Part shown: one piece after another, positions 52,909-61,279 of the stretch
How the letters are laid out: every line of letters starts with the position of its first letter
Position numbering within the stretch: the first letter of the stretch is position 1
Source: Flavihumibacter profundi
GTDB taxonomy: Bacteria > Bacteroidota > Bacteroidia > Chitinophagales > Chitinophagaceae
Reading direction: 5' to 3'
NCBI RefSeq assembly: GCF_020076305.1
Contig: NZ_JAIQXE010000004.1
Span: 62,001 to 126,000, forward strand
Length of the DNA: 64,000 nucleotides
Program-made: the position numbers and the translations under genes
Notes under the pieces: model-generated
Told to the model about the DNA's origin: nothing
What the model saw: the letters and a program-made list of their open reading frames with translations, nothing else
Database searches by the model: none

Positions 52909-54444
52909 ATGACAGAAAAGATCCTCATTTTAGATTTTGGCTCCCAATATACACAATTGATAGCCAGGGCTGTTCGCGAAGCCAATGTGTATTGTGAAAT
53001 TATCCCCTACCACAAGTCATTTGAGTTTGAACCCGGACTAAAAGGCATTATTCTTTCAGGATCACCTTTTTCTGTGAATGATGAGAATGCCCCCGAAGTG
53101 AATATCCATTCGTTTATCAAAAACCTTCCTGTTCTGGGGGTGTGCTATGGCGCCCAGTTGACGGCAAAACAATTTGGCGGTAAAGTTGAAAAAAGTAATA
53201 AACGGGAATACGGCAGGGCCTATATGCAGGCGAAAAAAGAAGATGTGCTGCTGAAAGGGATGATGCCCAATTCGCAGGTATGGATGAGCCATGCTGATTC
53301 CATCAAGGAGTTGCCCACTGGTTTCGAATTGCTGGCTGATACCGATTCCATCCCCGTTGCCGCGTTCAAAAAAACCGGCACTGAAGAAATATTATACGGT
53401 GTCCAGTTTCACCCCGAAGTATACCATTCTATTGAGGGCAAAAAACTGATCCATAATTTCCTGGTAGATATCTGCGGATGCGCCCAGGATTGGACCCCTG
53501 CGCATTTTATTACAGATACTGTTGAAGCGCTGAAAAAACAGATCGGCAACCGCAAGGTTATCATGGCCCTGAGTGGCGGGGTGGACAGCACAGTTGCCGC
53601 AACCCTTATCCATAAGGCTATAGGCGATAACCTGCATGGCATATTTGTAGACAATGGGGTACTGCGCAAAGGCGAATTTGAGCAGGTGCTGAAAACCTAC
53701 AAAGACAACCTTCACCTGAATGTAAAAGGCATTGATGCAAAAGCCACTTTCTATCGCGAACTGGAAGGCAAAACAGATCCGGAAGCCAAAAGGAAAGTGA
53801 TCGGTAAATTATTCATCGATTGCTTCCAGGAAGAAGCCAAAAAGATAGCAGGCATTGAAATGCTGGGCCAGGGAACTATCTATCCTGATGTTATTGAAAG
53901 CGTTTCTGTACACGGGCCTTCGGTGACGATAAAATCACACCATAATGTAGGCGGACTTCCGGAAGAAATGCACCTTGGGCTTGTTGAACCACTTCGCTAT
54001 TTATTTAAGGATGAAGTAAGAAAAGTTGGAAGGGAACTTGGAATACCAGCGGAACTGATCGACAGGCACCCATTCCCCGGACCCGGACTGGCGATCCGCA
54101 TTTTGGGTGAAATCACAGAAGAAAAAGTTAAACTGCTGCAGGAAGCTGATTACAGGTATACGACCGGGTTAAAAGAACATAACCTGTATAATACTGTATG
54201 GCAGGCAGGCGCTATCCTGCTGCCAGTAAAGAGTGTGGGGGTTATGGGAGATGAAAGGACTTACGAATATACGGTGGCGTTAAGGGCAGTAACTTCAGTT
54301 GATGGCATGACCGCCGACTGGGCTCACCTGCCTTATGATTTTTTGGCATATATTTCGAATGAGATCATCAACAATGTGAGAGGAATAAACCGGGTGGTTT
54401 ACGATATCAGCAGCAAACCACCGGCAACGATTGAATGGGAATAA
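52909..54444 (+). CDS. guaA: GMP synthase (glutamine-hydrolysing)
   Basis: A 511-aa enzyme that aminates XMP to GMP. The N-terminal class I glutamine amidotransferase has the nucleophile Cys in [11 protein letters not shown] and the His/Glu in [11 protein letters not shown]; the ATP pyrophosphatase domain has [17 protein letters not shown]; the dimerisation domain ends KPPATIEWE. All catalytic residues are present. Confidence 0.97.
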   Translation: MTEKILILDFGSQYTQLIARAVREANVYCEIIPYHKSFEFEPGLKGIILSGSPFSVNDENAPEVNIHSFIKNLPVLGVCYGAQLTAKQFGGKVEKSNKREYGRAYMQAKKEDVLLKGMMPNSQVWMSHADSIKELPTGFELLADTDSIPVAAFKKTGTEEILYGVQFHPEVYHSIEGKKLIHNFLVDICGCAQDWTPAHFITDTVEALKKQIGNRKVIMALSGGVDSTVAATLIHKAIGDNLHGIFVDNGVLRKGEFEQVLKTYKDNLHLNVKGIDAKATFYRELEGKTDPEAKRKVIGKLFIDCFQEEAKKIAGIEMLGQGTIYPDVIESVSVHGPSVTIKSHHNVGGLPEEMHLGLVEPLRYLFKDEVRKVGRELGIPAELIDRHPFPGPGLAIRILGEITEEKVKLLQEADYRYTTGLKEHNLYNTVWQAGAILLPVKSVGVMGDERTYEYTVALRAVTSVDGMTADWAHLPYDFLAYISNEIINNVRGINRVVYDISSKPPATIEWE

Positions 54445-54466
54445 CCCGACAAACCCTGTTTCCAAT

Positions 54467-55660
54467 ATGAGATTCATTATTCGTTTTTTCCTGATAGCAG
54501 GTATCCTGCTAATAAGTGCCAGGCAATCTCTTTTTGCGCAACAGGGTAATACTACCGCCGGTCAAAAGTCCGTCATTTCCGTTTTATTGCCCCTTTACCT
54601 GGACTCGGCATTTGATGCAACTGGTCAATACCGCTATGGTAAGCAGTTTCCAAAATACATGTTGCCAGGGCTGGAGTTTTATGAAGGTGCGCAACTAGCC
54701 ATAGACAGCCTGAAAAAAGAAAATGTATCCCTGGATATCCATATCATAGATACCCGCTCCGGCAAATCCATCAATGAAATAATTGCGCTTCCCGAAGTGC
54801 AGCAATCCAGCCTTGTATTGGGCTTTGTGTCCAACAATGAAATCAGGCCACTGGCAACATTTGCCAACAGCAAACAGGTTCCATTTATAAACGTGAATTT
54901 GCCAAACGATGGCGGGGTTACCAACAATCCCTATATGGTCATCCTGAACAGCAGCCTGGCTACACACTGCGAAGGCATTTATAAATTCCTGCAAAGAAAT
55001 TACAGCACAGGACGGATTGTTGTATTCCGGAAAGCCGGTGCCCAGGAGGATCGCCTGAAGGGTTATTTGACTGAGGTTGAAAAATCAACTATGGGCACTT
55101 CGCTCAAACTGAAATATGTAACCTTACCGGCAGATTTTAAACCAGAAGACCTTACCCCCTTTCTCGACAGTTTGAAAATCACTTTATGTGTAGCAGGAAG
55201 CCTGGATGAGCAATTTGCACGCAACCTTTGCACACAGCTGGCGGAAATCAACAAAAATTACCCGGTACAGGTAATGGGTATGCCAACCTGGGATGGCATA
55301 CGAGAATTTGACCGGAAGGAATACAAAGACCTTGATATATTTTATAGTACACCTTTCAACCCGGTCCGGACTGACGCCCTAAGCGAAATGATCAATACCT
55401 ATTTTAAGGATAACTTGTATGCAAGACCAAGCGATATGGTTTTCAGGGGCTATGAGTCAATGTACCGGTTTGGGAAATTACTCCGGGAATTAGGTCCCAA
55501 TTTCGCCTCCGGAATCGGGGAAAAAAAGTACAAAGTCTTCACCGATTTCGATATACAGCCTGTGCTGCTGGATAAGCAAAAACAACAACTCGACTACTTT
55601 GAGAACAAGAAATTGTATATTATTAAAAAAGTAAACGGCGTAGTATCTACAGTTTTTTAA
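54467..55660 (+). CDS. Secreted type I periplasmic-binding-fold protein (LpoA/branched-chain-amino-acid-binding-like)
   Basis: A 397-aa protein with a signal peptide (MRFIIRFFLIAGILLISARQ, then SLFAQQ). The two-lobed periplasmic-binding-like fold is indicated by VLLPLYLDS, LDIHIIDTRSGKS, SLVLGFVSNNEIRPLATFAN (binding-pocket-like), INVNLPNDGGVTNNPYMVIL and GRIVVFRKAGAQEDRL. No transporter genes are adjacent, so a role in envelope assembly (LpoA-like) or signalling is as likely as solute uptake. The ATG at 54467 begins the signal; the upstream frame overlaps guaA. Confidence 0.75.
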   Translation: MRFIIRFFLIAGILLISARQSLFAQQGNTTAGQKSVISVLLPLYLDSAFDATGQYRYGKQFPKYMLPGLEFYEGAQLAIDSLKKENVSLDIHIIDTRSGKSINEIIALPEVQQSSLVLGFVSNNEIRPLATFANSKQVPFINVNLPNDGGVTNNPYMVILNSSLATHCEGIYKFLQRNYSTGRIVVFRKAGAQEDRLKGYLTEVEKSTMGTSLKLKYVTLPADFKPEDLTPFLDSLKITLCVAGSLDEQFARNLCTQLAEINKNYPVQVMGMPTWDGIREFDRKEYKDLDIFYSTPFNPVRTDALSEMINTYFKDNLYARPSDMVFRGYESMYRFGKLLRELGPNFASGIGEKKYKVFTDFDIQPVLLDKQKQQLDYFENKKLYIIKKVNGVVSTVF

Positions 55661-55768
55661 CCGATTTTAAAATTAGCTCAACAAGTGTTCCTCAACCTGT
55701 GAATCAATGCTGAGAAATACCTGTTTATTGGGATTTTTTCCCAGGTTCTTTCAACCGGACGTAGTTAT

Positions 55769-55871
55769 TGAGCCAATATTTACTAAAATGAGTCCATTAT
55801 TAGTAATATGAGCCCATTATTCCTGGGTCTGAGCCCATTATTTCCCAAAAACGAGCCCATTACGACCTACT
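55769..55871 (+). repeat. Five degenerate direct repeats, GAGCCCATTATT type
   Basis: Copies begin near 55769 (TGAGCCAATATT), 55789 (TGAGTCCATTATT), 55808 (TGAGCCCATTATT), 55830 (TGAGCCCATTATT) and 55852 (CGAGCCCATTACG), spaced by about 19-23 bases. They lie in the 536-base gene-free stretch 55661-56196 between a periplasmic-binding-like gene and a cytochrome gene. A short frame (55808-55885) could encode a 25-residue peptide containing SPLF twice, but no start context supports it. Confidence 0.6.
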
Positions 55872-55960
55872 GCCCGATACAATAAACAGTCCTGTTTGCT
55901 TAGCTCCTGTGCACCTGAAAGCTGCAGAACTGGTGGCTGGTAAGGAATTCCTTTAATTAG

Positions 55961-56030
55961 CTTGCCGTCATTTTGCCGTTATCTTGCCGTAATTCTCAGC
56001 AGTATCTCTATACTATCTCATAACTATCTA
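55961..56030 (+). repeat. Short-period direct repeats TTGCCGT and CTATCT
   Basis: TTGCCGT occurs three times (about 55963, 55973 and 55984) at 10-11 base spacing, and then CTATC-type units recur (TATCTCTATACTATCTCATAACTATCT, here described as three ACTATCT-like copies from 56002 to 56029) at about 10-11 bases. One helical turn spacing could place several protein sites on one DNA face. Confidence 0.5.
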
Positions 56031-56031
56031 A

Positions 56032-56049
56032 AGGTTATGACCATAACCT
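56032..56049. promoter_or_regulatory. 18-bp palindrome upstream of the cytochrome gene, candidate operator
   Basis: AGGTTATG-AC-CATAACCT is a perfect 8-2-8 inverted repeat. It lies 147 bases before the ATG of the diheme cytochrome gene and next to the TTGCCGT and CTATC repeats. No regulator is identified. Confidence 0.45.
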
Positions 56050-56196
56050 GTGCAGGTTTCCCTGGCCCATCGGACTATCCAGGCCGGAGAGGAAAAGCAA
56101 AATTTGCAGGAATCCGGTAGAAACGAAGCCCATTGCTAAACAGTCAAAATGATATGGCCACCCAATGCTTTATCTTTATCGGGAGGAGAAAGAAAT

Positions 56197-57594
56197 ATGG
56201 CAATGAAATACCGTCTGTTATCCGCATTGGTTATTATAGCACTGGCGTCCATTCATTTCATCGGCAGGCAGGTTACCAAATATGACCCGGGAAAACCTGT
56301 ACCCATACCGAAAACAGCACAGAGAACCGGCAATGCGGCCAAGGGATATACTTACCTGACTACGGGGGATTATGTAAAAGGGGGCCTACCCCTTGAAATA
56401 TTCCAGATGGGTAAGTTAAAAGAGCAAAACAACTACCTGCATCGTTCAGGCACCAACGAAACTATTCCCTATAATTTTACCGCAATAACCGCTTCCAACG
56501 GGGTGCAACTGGTAGCACCCAATTGCCTGCAATGCCATGCCCAGTTATTCAACGATTCACTGGTTATCGGTATGGGCAACAGCCTGATGGACTTTACAGC
56601 AGGCGACCAGTTGAATGCCAAAAACATGGGCTTGCTGGCCAACCTGCTCAAAGCAAATTCCCCGGCTAAGTATGAAGCAGCCCGGAATTTCATACAGGTA
56701 ACCGGCACTATCAGTCCCTACCTTAAAACAGCAGTACGCGGTGTAAATGCCGCCGACCGCCTTGCTGCTGTACTGGTTGCCCACCGCGACCCGCTAACCC
56801 TGCAATGGCGTGATTCCGCCAGCATGCCGATACCCGACGAAGTAATCCCCAGTGATGTTCCGGCCTGGTGGCTATTGAAGAAAAAGAACGCCATGTTCTA
56901 CAATGGTTTCGGGAGAGGTGATTTCGGCAGGTTCCTGATGGCTTCTAACCTGCTAACCGTTTCAGACAGCAGTGAGGCGGCAGAAGTAGATAAAAAAATC
57001 AGTGATGTACTTGCCTACCTGTATACCCTGGAACCTCCAAAATATCCCGAAAAGATCAACACGAAACTTGCCCGCAAAGGCGAATCCGTTTTTATAGACA
57101 ATTGCAGTAAATGCCATGGCAAATATGGTGCTGGCGGGGAATATCCCAACCTGCTGGTACCCGCTGCTATCATCAAAACCGATTCGGCTTTATACAGCAG
57201 CAATTACCAGAACCCTCAATTCGTGAACTGGTTCAACAACAGTTGGTTTTCCCTGGGTGACCATCCCGCCCAACTGGTTCCTTATTCAGGATATATAGCA
57301 CCGCCACTGGATGGCATCTGGTGCACTGCGCCATATTTGCACAATGGCTCTGTGCCCACTCTTGAAGCATTACTGAACAGTAAAACCAGGCCAACCTACT
57401 GGTCGCGCGATTACCCCAAACCTGCGTATAATTATACAGCTGTGGGTTGGGAATATAAAATCCATGATACTCCGGCAGGTAATACCGTATACAATACAAC
57501 GCTAAAGGGATACGGCAACTACGGCCATTATTTTGGCGATAAATTATCAGCGCCGGAAAGAGAAGCAGTAATTGAATACCTCAAAACCCTTTAA
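56197..57594 (+). CDS. Diheme cytochrome c, membrane-anchored
   Basis: A 465-aa electron-transfer protein with an N-terminal signal or anchor (MKYRLLSALVIIALASIHFI). Two heme c sites are seen: CLQCH near residue 110 and CSKCH near residue 303, and the second is followed by a cytochrome c domain ending YLHNGSVPTLEALLNS and EREAVIEYLKTL, as in the di-heme family near cytochrome c peroxidases. The ATG at 56197 is chosen because of the signal and a GGAGGAG (56182-56188) nine bases upstream, unusual in this SD-poor window. Maturation would use the Ccm system seen at 30186-31768. The gene overlaps nothing but its end lies just before the helicase start. Confidence 0.85.
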   Translation: MAMKYRLLSALVIIALASIHFIGRQVTKYDPGKPVPIPKTAQRTGNAAKGYTYLTTGDYVKGGLPLEIFQMGKLKEQNNYLHRSGTNETIPYNFTAITASNGVQLVAPNCLQCHAQLFNDSLVIGMGNSLMDFTAGDQLNAKNMGLLANLLKANSPAKYEAARNFIQVTGTISPYLKTAVRGVNAADRLAAVLVAHRDPLTLQWRDSASMPIPDEVIPSDVPAWWLLKKKNAMFYNGFGRGDFGRFLMASNLLTVSDSSEAAEVDKKISDVLAYLYTLEPPKYPEKINTKLARKGESVFIDNCSKCHGKYGAGGEYPNLLVPAAIIKTDSALYSSNYQNPQFVNWFNNSWFSLGDHPAQLVPYSGYIAPPLDGIWCTAPYLHNGSVPTLEALLNSKTRPTYWSRDYPKPAYNYTAVGWEYKIHDTPAGNTVYNTTLKGYGNYGHYFGDKLSAPEREAVIEYLKTL

Positions 57595-57640
57595 CACAAA
57601 GAAAATCCCTTTGAACCTGCATGCCTCCATAGGTTACAAA

Positions 57641-60073
57641 ATGATACGCCAATGGCTATCCGAAAAGGGGTTTTCGCCATTCGCTTTCCAGGAAGAAACC
57701 TGGGAAGCCATTGCCAATGGGGAAAGCGGTCTTGTAAACGCTCCAACCGGTTTTGGAAAAACCTTTTCTGTTTTCCTTGGCGCCCTGATAAACTTCATCA
57801 ATGATAACCCGAAGGATTATGCGAAACAATCGAAAAACGGGTTACAGTTGTTATGGGTCACCCCTCTGCGTGCGCTGGCAAAAGATATTGGCCGTGCCAT
57901 GGAAGAAGTTCTTGCCGAAACCGGCATACAATGGCAGGTTGGCATTAGAAATGGCGACACCCCCGTTGCAGAAAGGCAGAGGCAAAAAAGACATATGCCT
58001 GAAGTGCTGATCATAACTCCTGAAAGCCTGCACCTGCTGCTGGCCCAGAAAGGTTATAAAGAAAACCTGCAAACACTGAGAATTATTGCTGTTGATGAAT
58101 GGCATGAACTGCTGGGCAGCAAACGGGGAGTACAAGTGGAACTGGCCATTTCGCATATCGTTCCCCTGTTGACCAACAAAAGGTTTTCCCTTTTTGCCAT
58201 ATCCGCAACCATCGGCAACCTGCTGCAGGCTAAGGAAGTTCTGCTGGCGCCAATTGGCACTGAAGGCAGGATAATTACGGCCAAAGTGCATAAGCCCATG
58301 GAGGTAAAATCCATCTTTCCCGATGAGATTGAAAAATATCCCTGGTCGGGACACCTCGGACTAAAACTGGTTGATAAAATTATACCCATCATCCGGCAAA
58401 GCACCACCACCCTGGTATTCATCAATACCCGGGGCATGACCGAAAGATGGTACCAGGCCATACTGCAGGCTGCTCCAGAACTGGCCGGGGCTATTGCGCT
58501 GCACCATGGCAGCATAGAACAGGACCTGCGTGTTTGGGTGGAAGAAGCCCTGCACAGTGCAAAGCTAAAAGCTGTTGTGTGCACGGCAAGCCTCGACCTT
58601 GGAGTAGATTTTCGTCCGGTAGAAACCGTTATACAGGTGGGGTCGCCCAAAGGTGTTGCACGCTTCCTGCAAAGGGCAGGCAGAAGCGGCCACCAGCCAG
58701 GCGCAACCAGCCGCATTTATTTTTTACCCACACATTCACTTGAACTGGTCGAGGCTGCTGCATTACAACAAGCTATTGATGAAGGTATAATTGAATCAAG
58801 AGAGCCGATGCTTTTGTGCTTCGATGTACTGGTACAATGGCTCTGTACCCTTGCTGTTTCAGATGGATTTACTGCAACTGAATTGCTGCAGGAAATTAAA
58901 TCAACCTATTGCTTCAGAGAAATGTCCATGGAGGAATGGCAACAGATTGTACAATTTGTAACCTCAGGTGGTAAAGCCCTGCAGCAATATGATGACTTCA
59001 GGAAAGTGGACCTGCAGGATGGTATCTACCGGATCACGGGCAGAAGGATGGCCATGCGCCACCGCATGCATATCGGCACCATCGTAAGCGATGCGATGCT
59101 GAAAGTTAAATTCATATCGGGTGGGTATATCGGGGTTATTGAGGAATATTTCATTTCGCGCCTTTTACCTGGCGATGTCTTTACCCTTGCAGGTAAAAAC
59201 CTTGAACTGGTGATGATCAAGGATATGACCGTATTGGTCAGGAAATCATCGGCAAAAAAATCAATCGTTCCCAGTTGGAATGGCGGAAGAATGCCCTTAT
59301 CAGCCAACCTGGGCCATTTGCTTCGCCAGCAGTTCAACGATGCCGGAAATCCACTGCCCGGCAGGCCGGAACTTGTTTTACTGAAGCCTTTATTTGACCT
59401 TCAGGCTGCCATCAGCCATGTGCCCCGCGCCAATGAATTGCTTATCGAGCAAATTGAAACCAAAGACGGGTTTCACCTTTTTGTCTACCCTTTCGAAGGA
59501 AGGCTGGTGCATGAAGCCATGGCAGCCATCCTGGCTTACCGCATCAGCAAAATAAGGCCTATCACTTTTTCCTTTGCGATGAATGATTATGGATTTGAAT
59601 TACTAAGTGACCAGCCCATCCCGGTAGATGACAGCAATGTGTATGAATTATTTTCTACTGATAACCTGTTTACAGATATCCAGCGAAGTGTAAATAGCAC
59701 GGAGATGGCCAGGCGAAAATTCAGGGATATATCGGTAATCGGCGGATTGGTATTCCAGGGTTACCCGGGTGAACATAAAAAGGCAAGGCATTTACAATCC
59801 AGCGCCTCACTGCTTTTCAATGTTTTTCAGCAATACGATCCGGATAACCTGCTGATGCGGCAGGCATTCCAGGAAGTATTTGCACAGCAAATGGAAGAAA
59901 CCAGGCTAAGGGATATGCTGGAAAGGATCCAGCAAAGCCATATCGTACTCATGTTTCCTGACCAATTGACGCCATTCTGTTTCCCGGTTAAAGTGGATAG
60001 CATGAGGGAAAACCTGTCCTCCGAACAACTGGAAGACAGGATAAAAAAAATGCAGTTACAATTGTCGAAATAA
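57641..60073 (+). CDS. Lhr-type DEXH helicase of the ligase-associated DNA repair set
   Basis: An 810-aa superfamily 2 helicase. It has Walker A APTGFGKT (residues 34-41), the DEXH box as VDEWHELLGSKRG (about residue 152), motif III LFAISATIGN, motif V CTASLDLGVDF and motif VI QRAGRSGHQPGA, followed by winged-helix and domain-4 regions typical of Lhr-Core. DEWH and RxGRSGHxPG are specific for the ligase-associated group. It starts 46 bases after the cytochrome. Its usual partners are PdeM, an exonuclease-like protein and an ATP-dependent ligase; here PdeM follows one gene later, and the other two are not in the window. A start 69 bases upstream (57572) overlaps the cytochrome and is rejected. 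Confidence 0.9.
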   Translation: MIRQWLSEKGFSPFAFQEETWEAIANGESGLVNAPTGFGKTFSVFLGALINFINDNPKDYAKQSKNGLQLLWVTPLRALAKDIGRAMEEVLAETGIQWQVGIRNGDTPVAERQRQKRHMPEVLIITPESLHLLLAQKGYKENLQTLRIIAVDEWHELLGSKRGVQVELAISHIVPLLTNKRFSLFAISATIGNLLQAKEVLLAPIGTEGRIITAKVHKPMEVKSIFPDEIEKYPWSGHLGLKLVDKIIPIIRQSTTTLVFINTRGMTERWYQAILQAAPELAGAIALHHGSIEQDLRVWVEEALHSAKLKAVVCTASLDLGVDFRPVETVIQVGSPKGVARFLQRAGRSGHQPGATSRIYFLPTHSLELVEAAALQQAIDEGIIESREPMLLCFDVLVQWLCTLAVSDGFTATELLQEIKSTYCFREMSMEEWQQIVQFVTSGGKALQQYDDFRKVDLQDGIYRITGRRMAMRHRMHIGTIVSDAMLKVKFISGGYIGVIEEYFISRLLPGDVFTLAGKNLELVMIKDMTVLVRKSSAKKSIVPSWNGGRMPLSANLGHLLRQQFNDAGNPLPGRPELVLLKPLFDLQAAISHVPRANELLIEQIETKDGFHLFVYPFEGRLVHEAMAAILAYRISKIRPITFSFAMNDYGFELLSDQPIPVDDSNVYELFSTDNLFTDIQRSVNSTEMARRKFRDISVIGGLVFQGYPGEHKKARHLQSSASLLFNVFQQYDPDNLLMRQAFQEVFAQQMEETRLRDMLERIQQSHIVLMFPDQLTPFCFPVKVDSMRENLSSEQLEDRIKKMQLQLSK

Positions 60074-60562
60074 CTATTTCAGGTATTTCACCTGCGTAGA
60101 ATACAAAATGATAAATAATAAAGGGAATAACAGCATCCAGCCTGCATTTCCTGCAAACCCAATACCGACCAGTATTATACTGCCGACAGTTGGCAGCAAT
60201 TCACCGATCAGCCACAAATAATAACCATTCTTCTGCAATTTCCGCATCTGTATAGCGCCAAATAAACAAAGCACCATACCAGCAAGCATTATAACAAATA
60301 AGGGGATCCTGTTTTCATAAGCAAGGCGCGCATTCTCCAGTGCCTCAGGACCGGCAAATTTTTTCAGGAACGAAGGCATTTGATCAAGCTGGCCGCTGCT
60401 TTGTAACTCTTCTAATTTATCGAGGTTCTTTCTGCCGTTAATGATATTTAATGTCCCAAATATTAGTTCAAGACCGCAGCCAATAAAAGTGAGAATAGTC
60501 AGAACATTCAAAAGCGAAGGCAATTTATGCTCTTCCTTTTCAAATGGGTTTTGTACAGACAT
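60074..60562 (-). CDS. Small polytopic membrane protein of unknown function
   Basis: A 162-aa protein with four hydrophobic segments (about LLNVLTILTFIGCGLELIFG, IPLFVIMLAGMVLCLFGAI, LWLIGELLPTVGSIILVGIG and AGWMLLFPLLFIILYST), and a hydrophilic loop after the first. No known family assigned; short tetraspan proteins like this are frequent in Bacteroidota. It lies convergent to the helicase (stop codons adjacent, no gap) and divergent from pdeM. The start at 60562 is the first Met after the pdeM promoter region; the frame continues upstream but would include the promoter. Confidence 0.7.
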   Translation of the reverse strand: MSVQNPFEKEEHKLPSLLNVLTILTFIGCGLELIFGTLNIINGRKNLDKLEELQSSGQLDQMPSFLKKFAGPEALENARLAYENRIPLFVIMLAGMVLCLFGAIQMRKLQKNGYYLWLIGELLPTVGSIILVGIGFAGNAGWMLLFPLLFIILYSTQVKYLK

Positions 60563-60604
60563 ATGAGTTGGTTTGGTGATTATACTATTTAAAAATAATC
60601 CTTT

Positions 60605-60612
60605 TAGATTTG
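60605..60612 (+). promoter_or_regulatory. Putative -7 element for pdeM
   Basis: TAGATTTG matches TAnnTTTG with only seven bases to the pdeM ATG at 60620, predicting a nearly leaderless mRNA. Confidence 0.55.
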
Positions 60613-60619
60613 TAACTGA

Positions 60620-61279
60620 ATGAAGCCACCCTTTTCTTTTTCCATCGCCAAACAACAACTCTGGCTATCACCCATGAAAGCGGTTTTCTGGGAAGAATCA
60701 AAATCACTGATCCTGTCTGACCTGCATTTTGGAAAAACAGGGCATTTCAGGAAAGCCGGCATCGCAGTTCCGCAACATATTTACCGGAATGACCTGCAGA
60801 GACTGTTTGAACTGGTTCAATATTTCCAGCCTAAAAAGTTGATAATAGTGGGTGATTTTTTTCATTCGGAGATGAATAAGGAAGCTGATCTATTTGCGAA
60901 ATGGCGCAATGACCTTCCACACCTCGCCATTGAACTAATCAGGGGAAATCATGATATCCTAAATGATGAATGGTATAGCCAAAATGACATAGGCCTGCAT
61001 GAATCAACCTACCAGGAAGGTCCATTTTGCTTTATCCACGAATCACCGCAGGATGTAGAAACAGAAGAAGGCTTATACTACTTATCCGGACATATACACC
61101 CTGGCGTAAGGATCCACGGGGCAGGTCGCCAGTCGCTCCGGGTCCCCTGCTTCTATTTTGACCAGCAATTTGCCATACTGCCGGCATTCAGCGAATTCAC
61201 CGGAATGGCAATAATAGAACCATCCAGGGCAGCCCGTGTTTTTGCTATTGCCAACCAGGAGATACTTACCCTGCAATGA
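60620..61279 (+). CDS. pdeM: Ligase-associated DNA damage response endonuclease PdeM
   Basis: A 219-aa calcineurin-like metallophosphoesterase acting on DNA. Metal ligands are seen in SDLHFGKTGHFR (DxH), VGDFFHSEMN (GDxxH), RGNHD (GNHD) and LSGHIHPGV (GHxH). This motif order and length fit PdeM of the Lhr/PdeM/Exo/Lig repair set. It is separated from the helicase by a small opposite-strand gene, and overlaps the deacetylase gene by four bases (ATGA), suggesting coupling. Confidence 0.9.
   Translation: MKPPFSFSIAKQQLWLSPMKAVFWEESKSLILSDLHFGKTGHFRKAGIAVPQHIYRNDLQRLFELVQYFQPKKLIIVGDFFHSEMNKEADLFAKWRNDLPHLAIELIRGNHDILNDEWYSQNDIGLHESTYQEGPFCFIHESPQDVETEEGLYYLSGHIHPGVRIHGAGRQSLRVPCFYFDQQFAILPAFSEFTGMAIIEPSRAARVFAIANQEILTLQ

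Noticed and set aside
55769-55871. Possible CRISPR-like array.
   Set aside because: Repeats are short and degenerate, spacers are under 12 bases, spacing varies, and no cas gene is near.
55808-55885. Short 25-codon frame in the repeat region.
   Set aside because: It follows from the repeats themselves, has no initiation signal and no recognisable peptide type.
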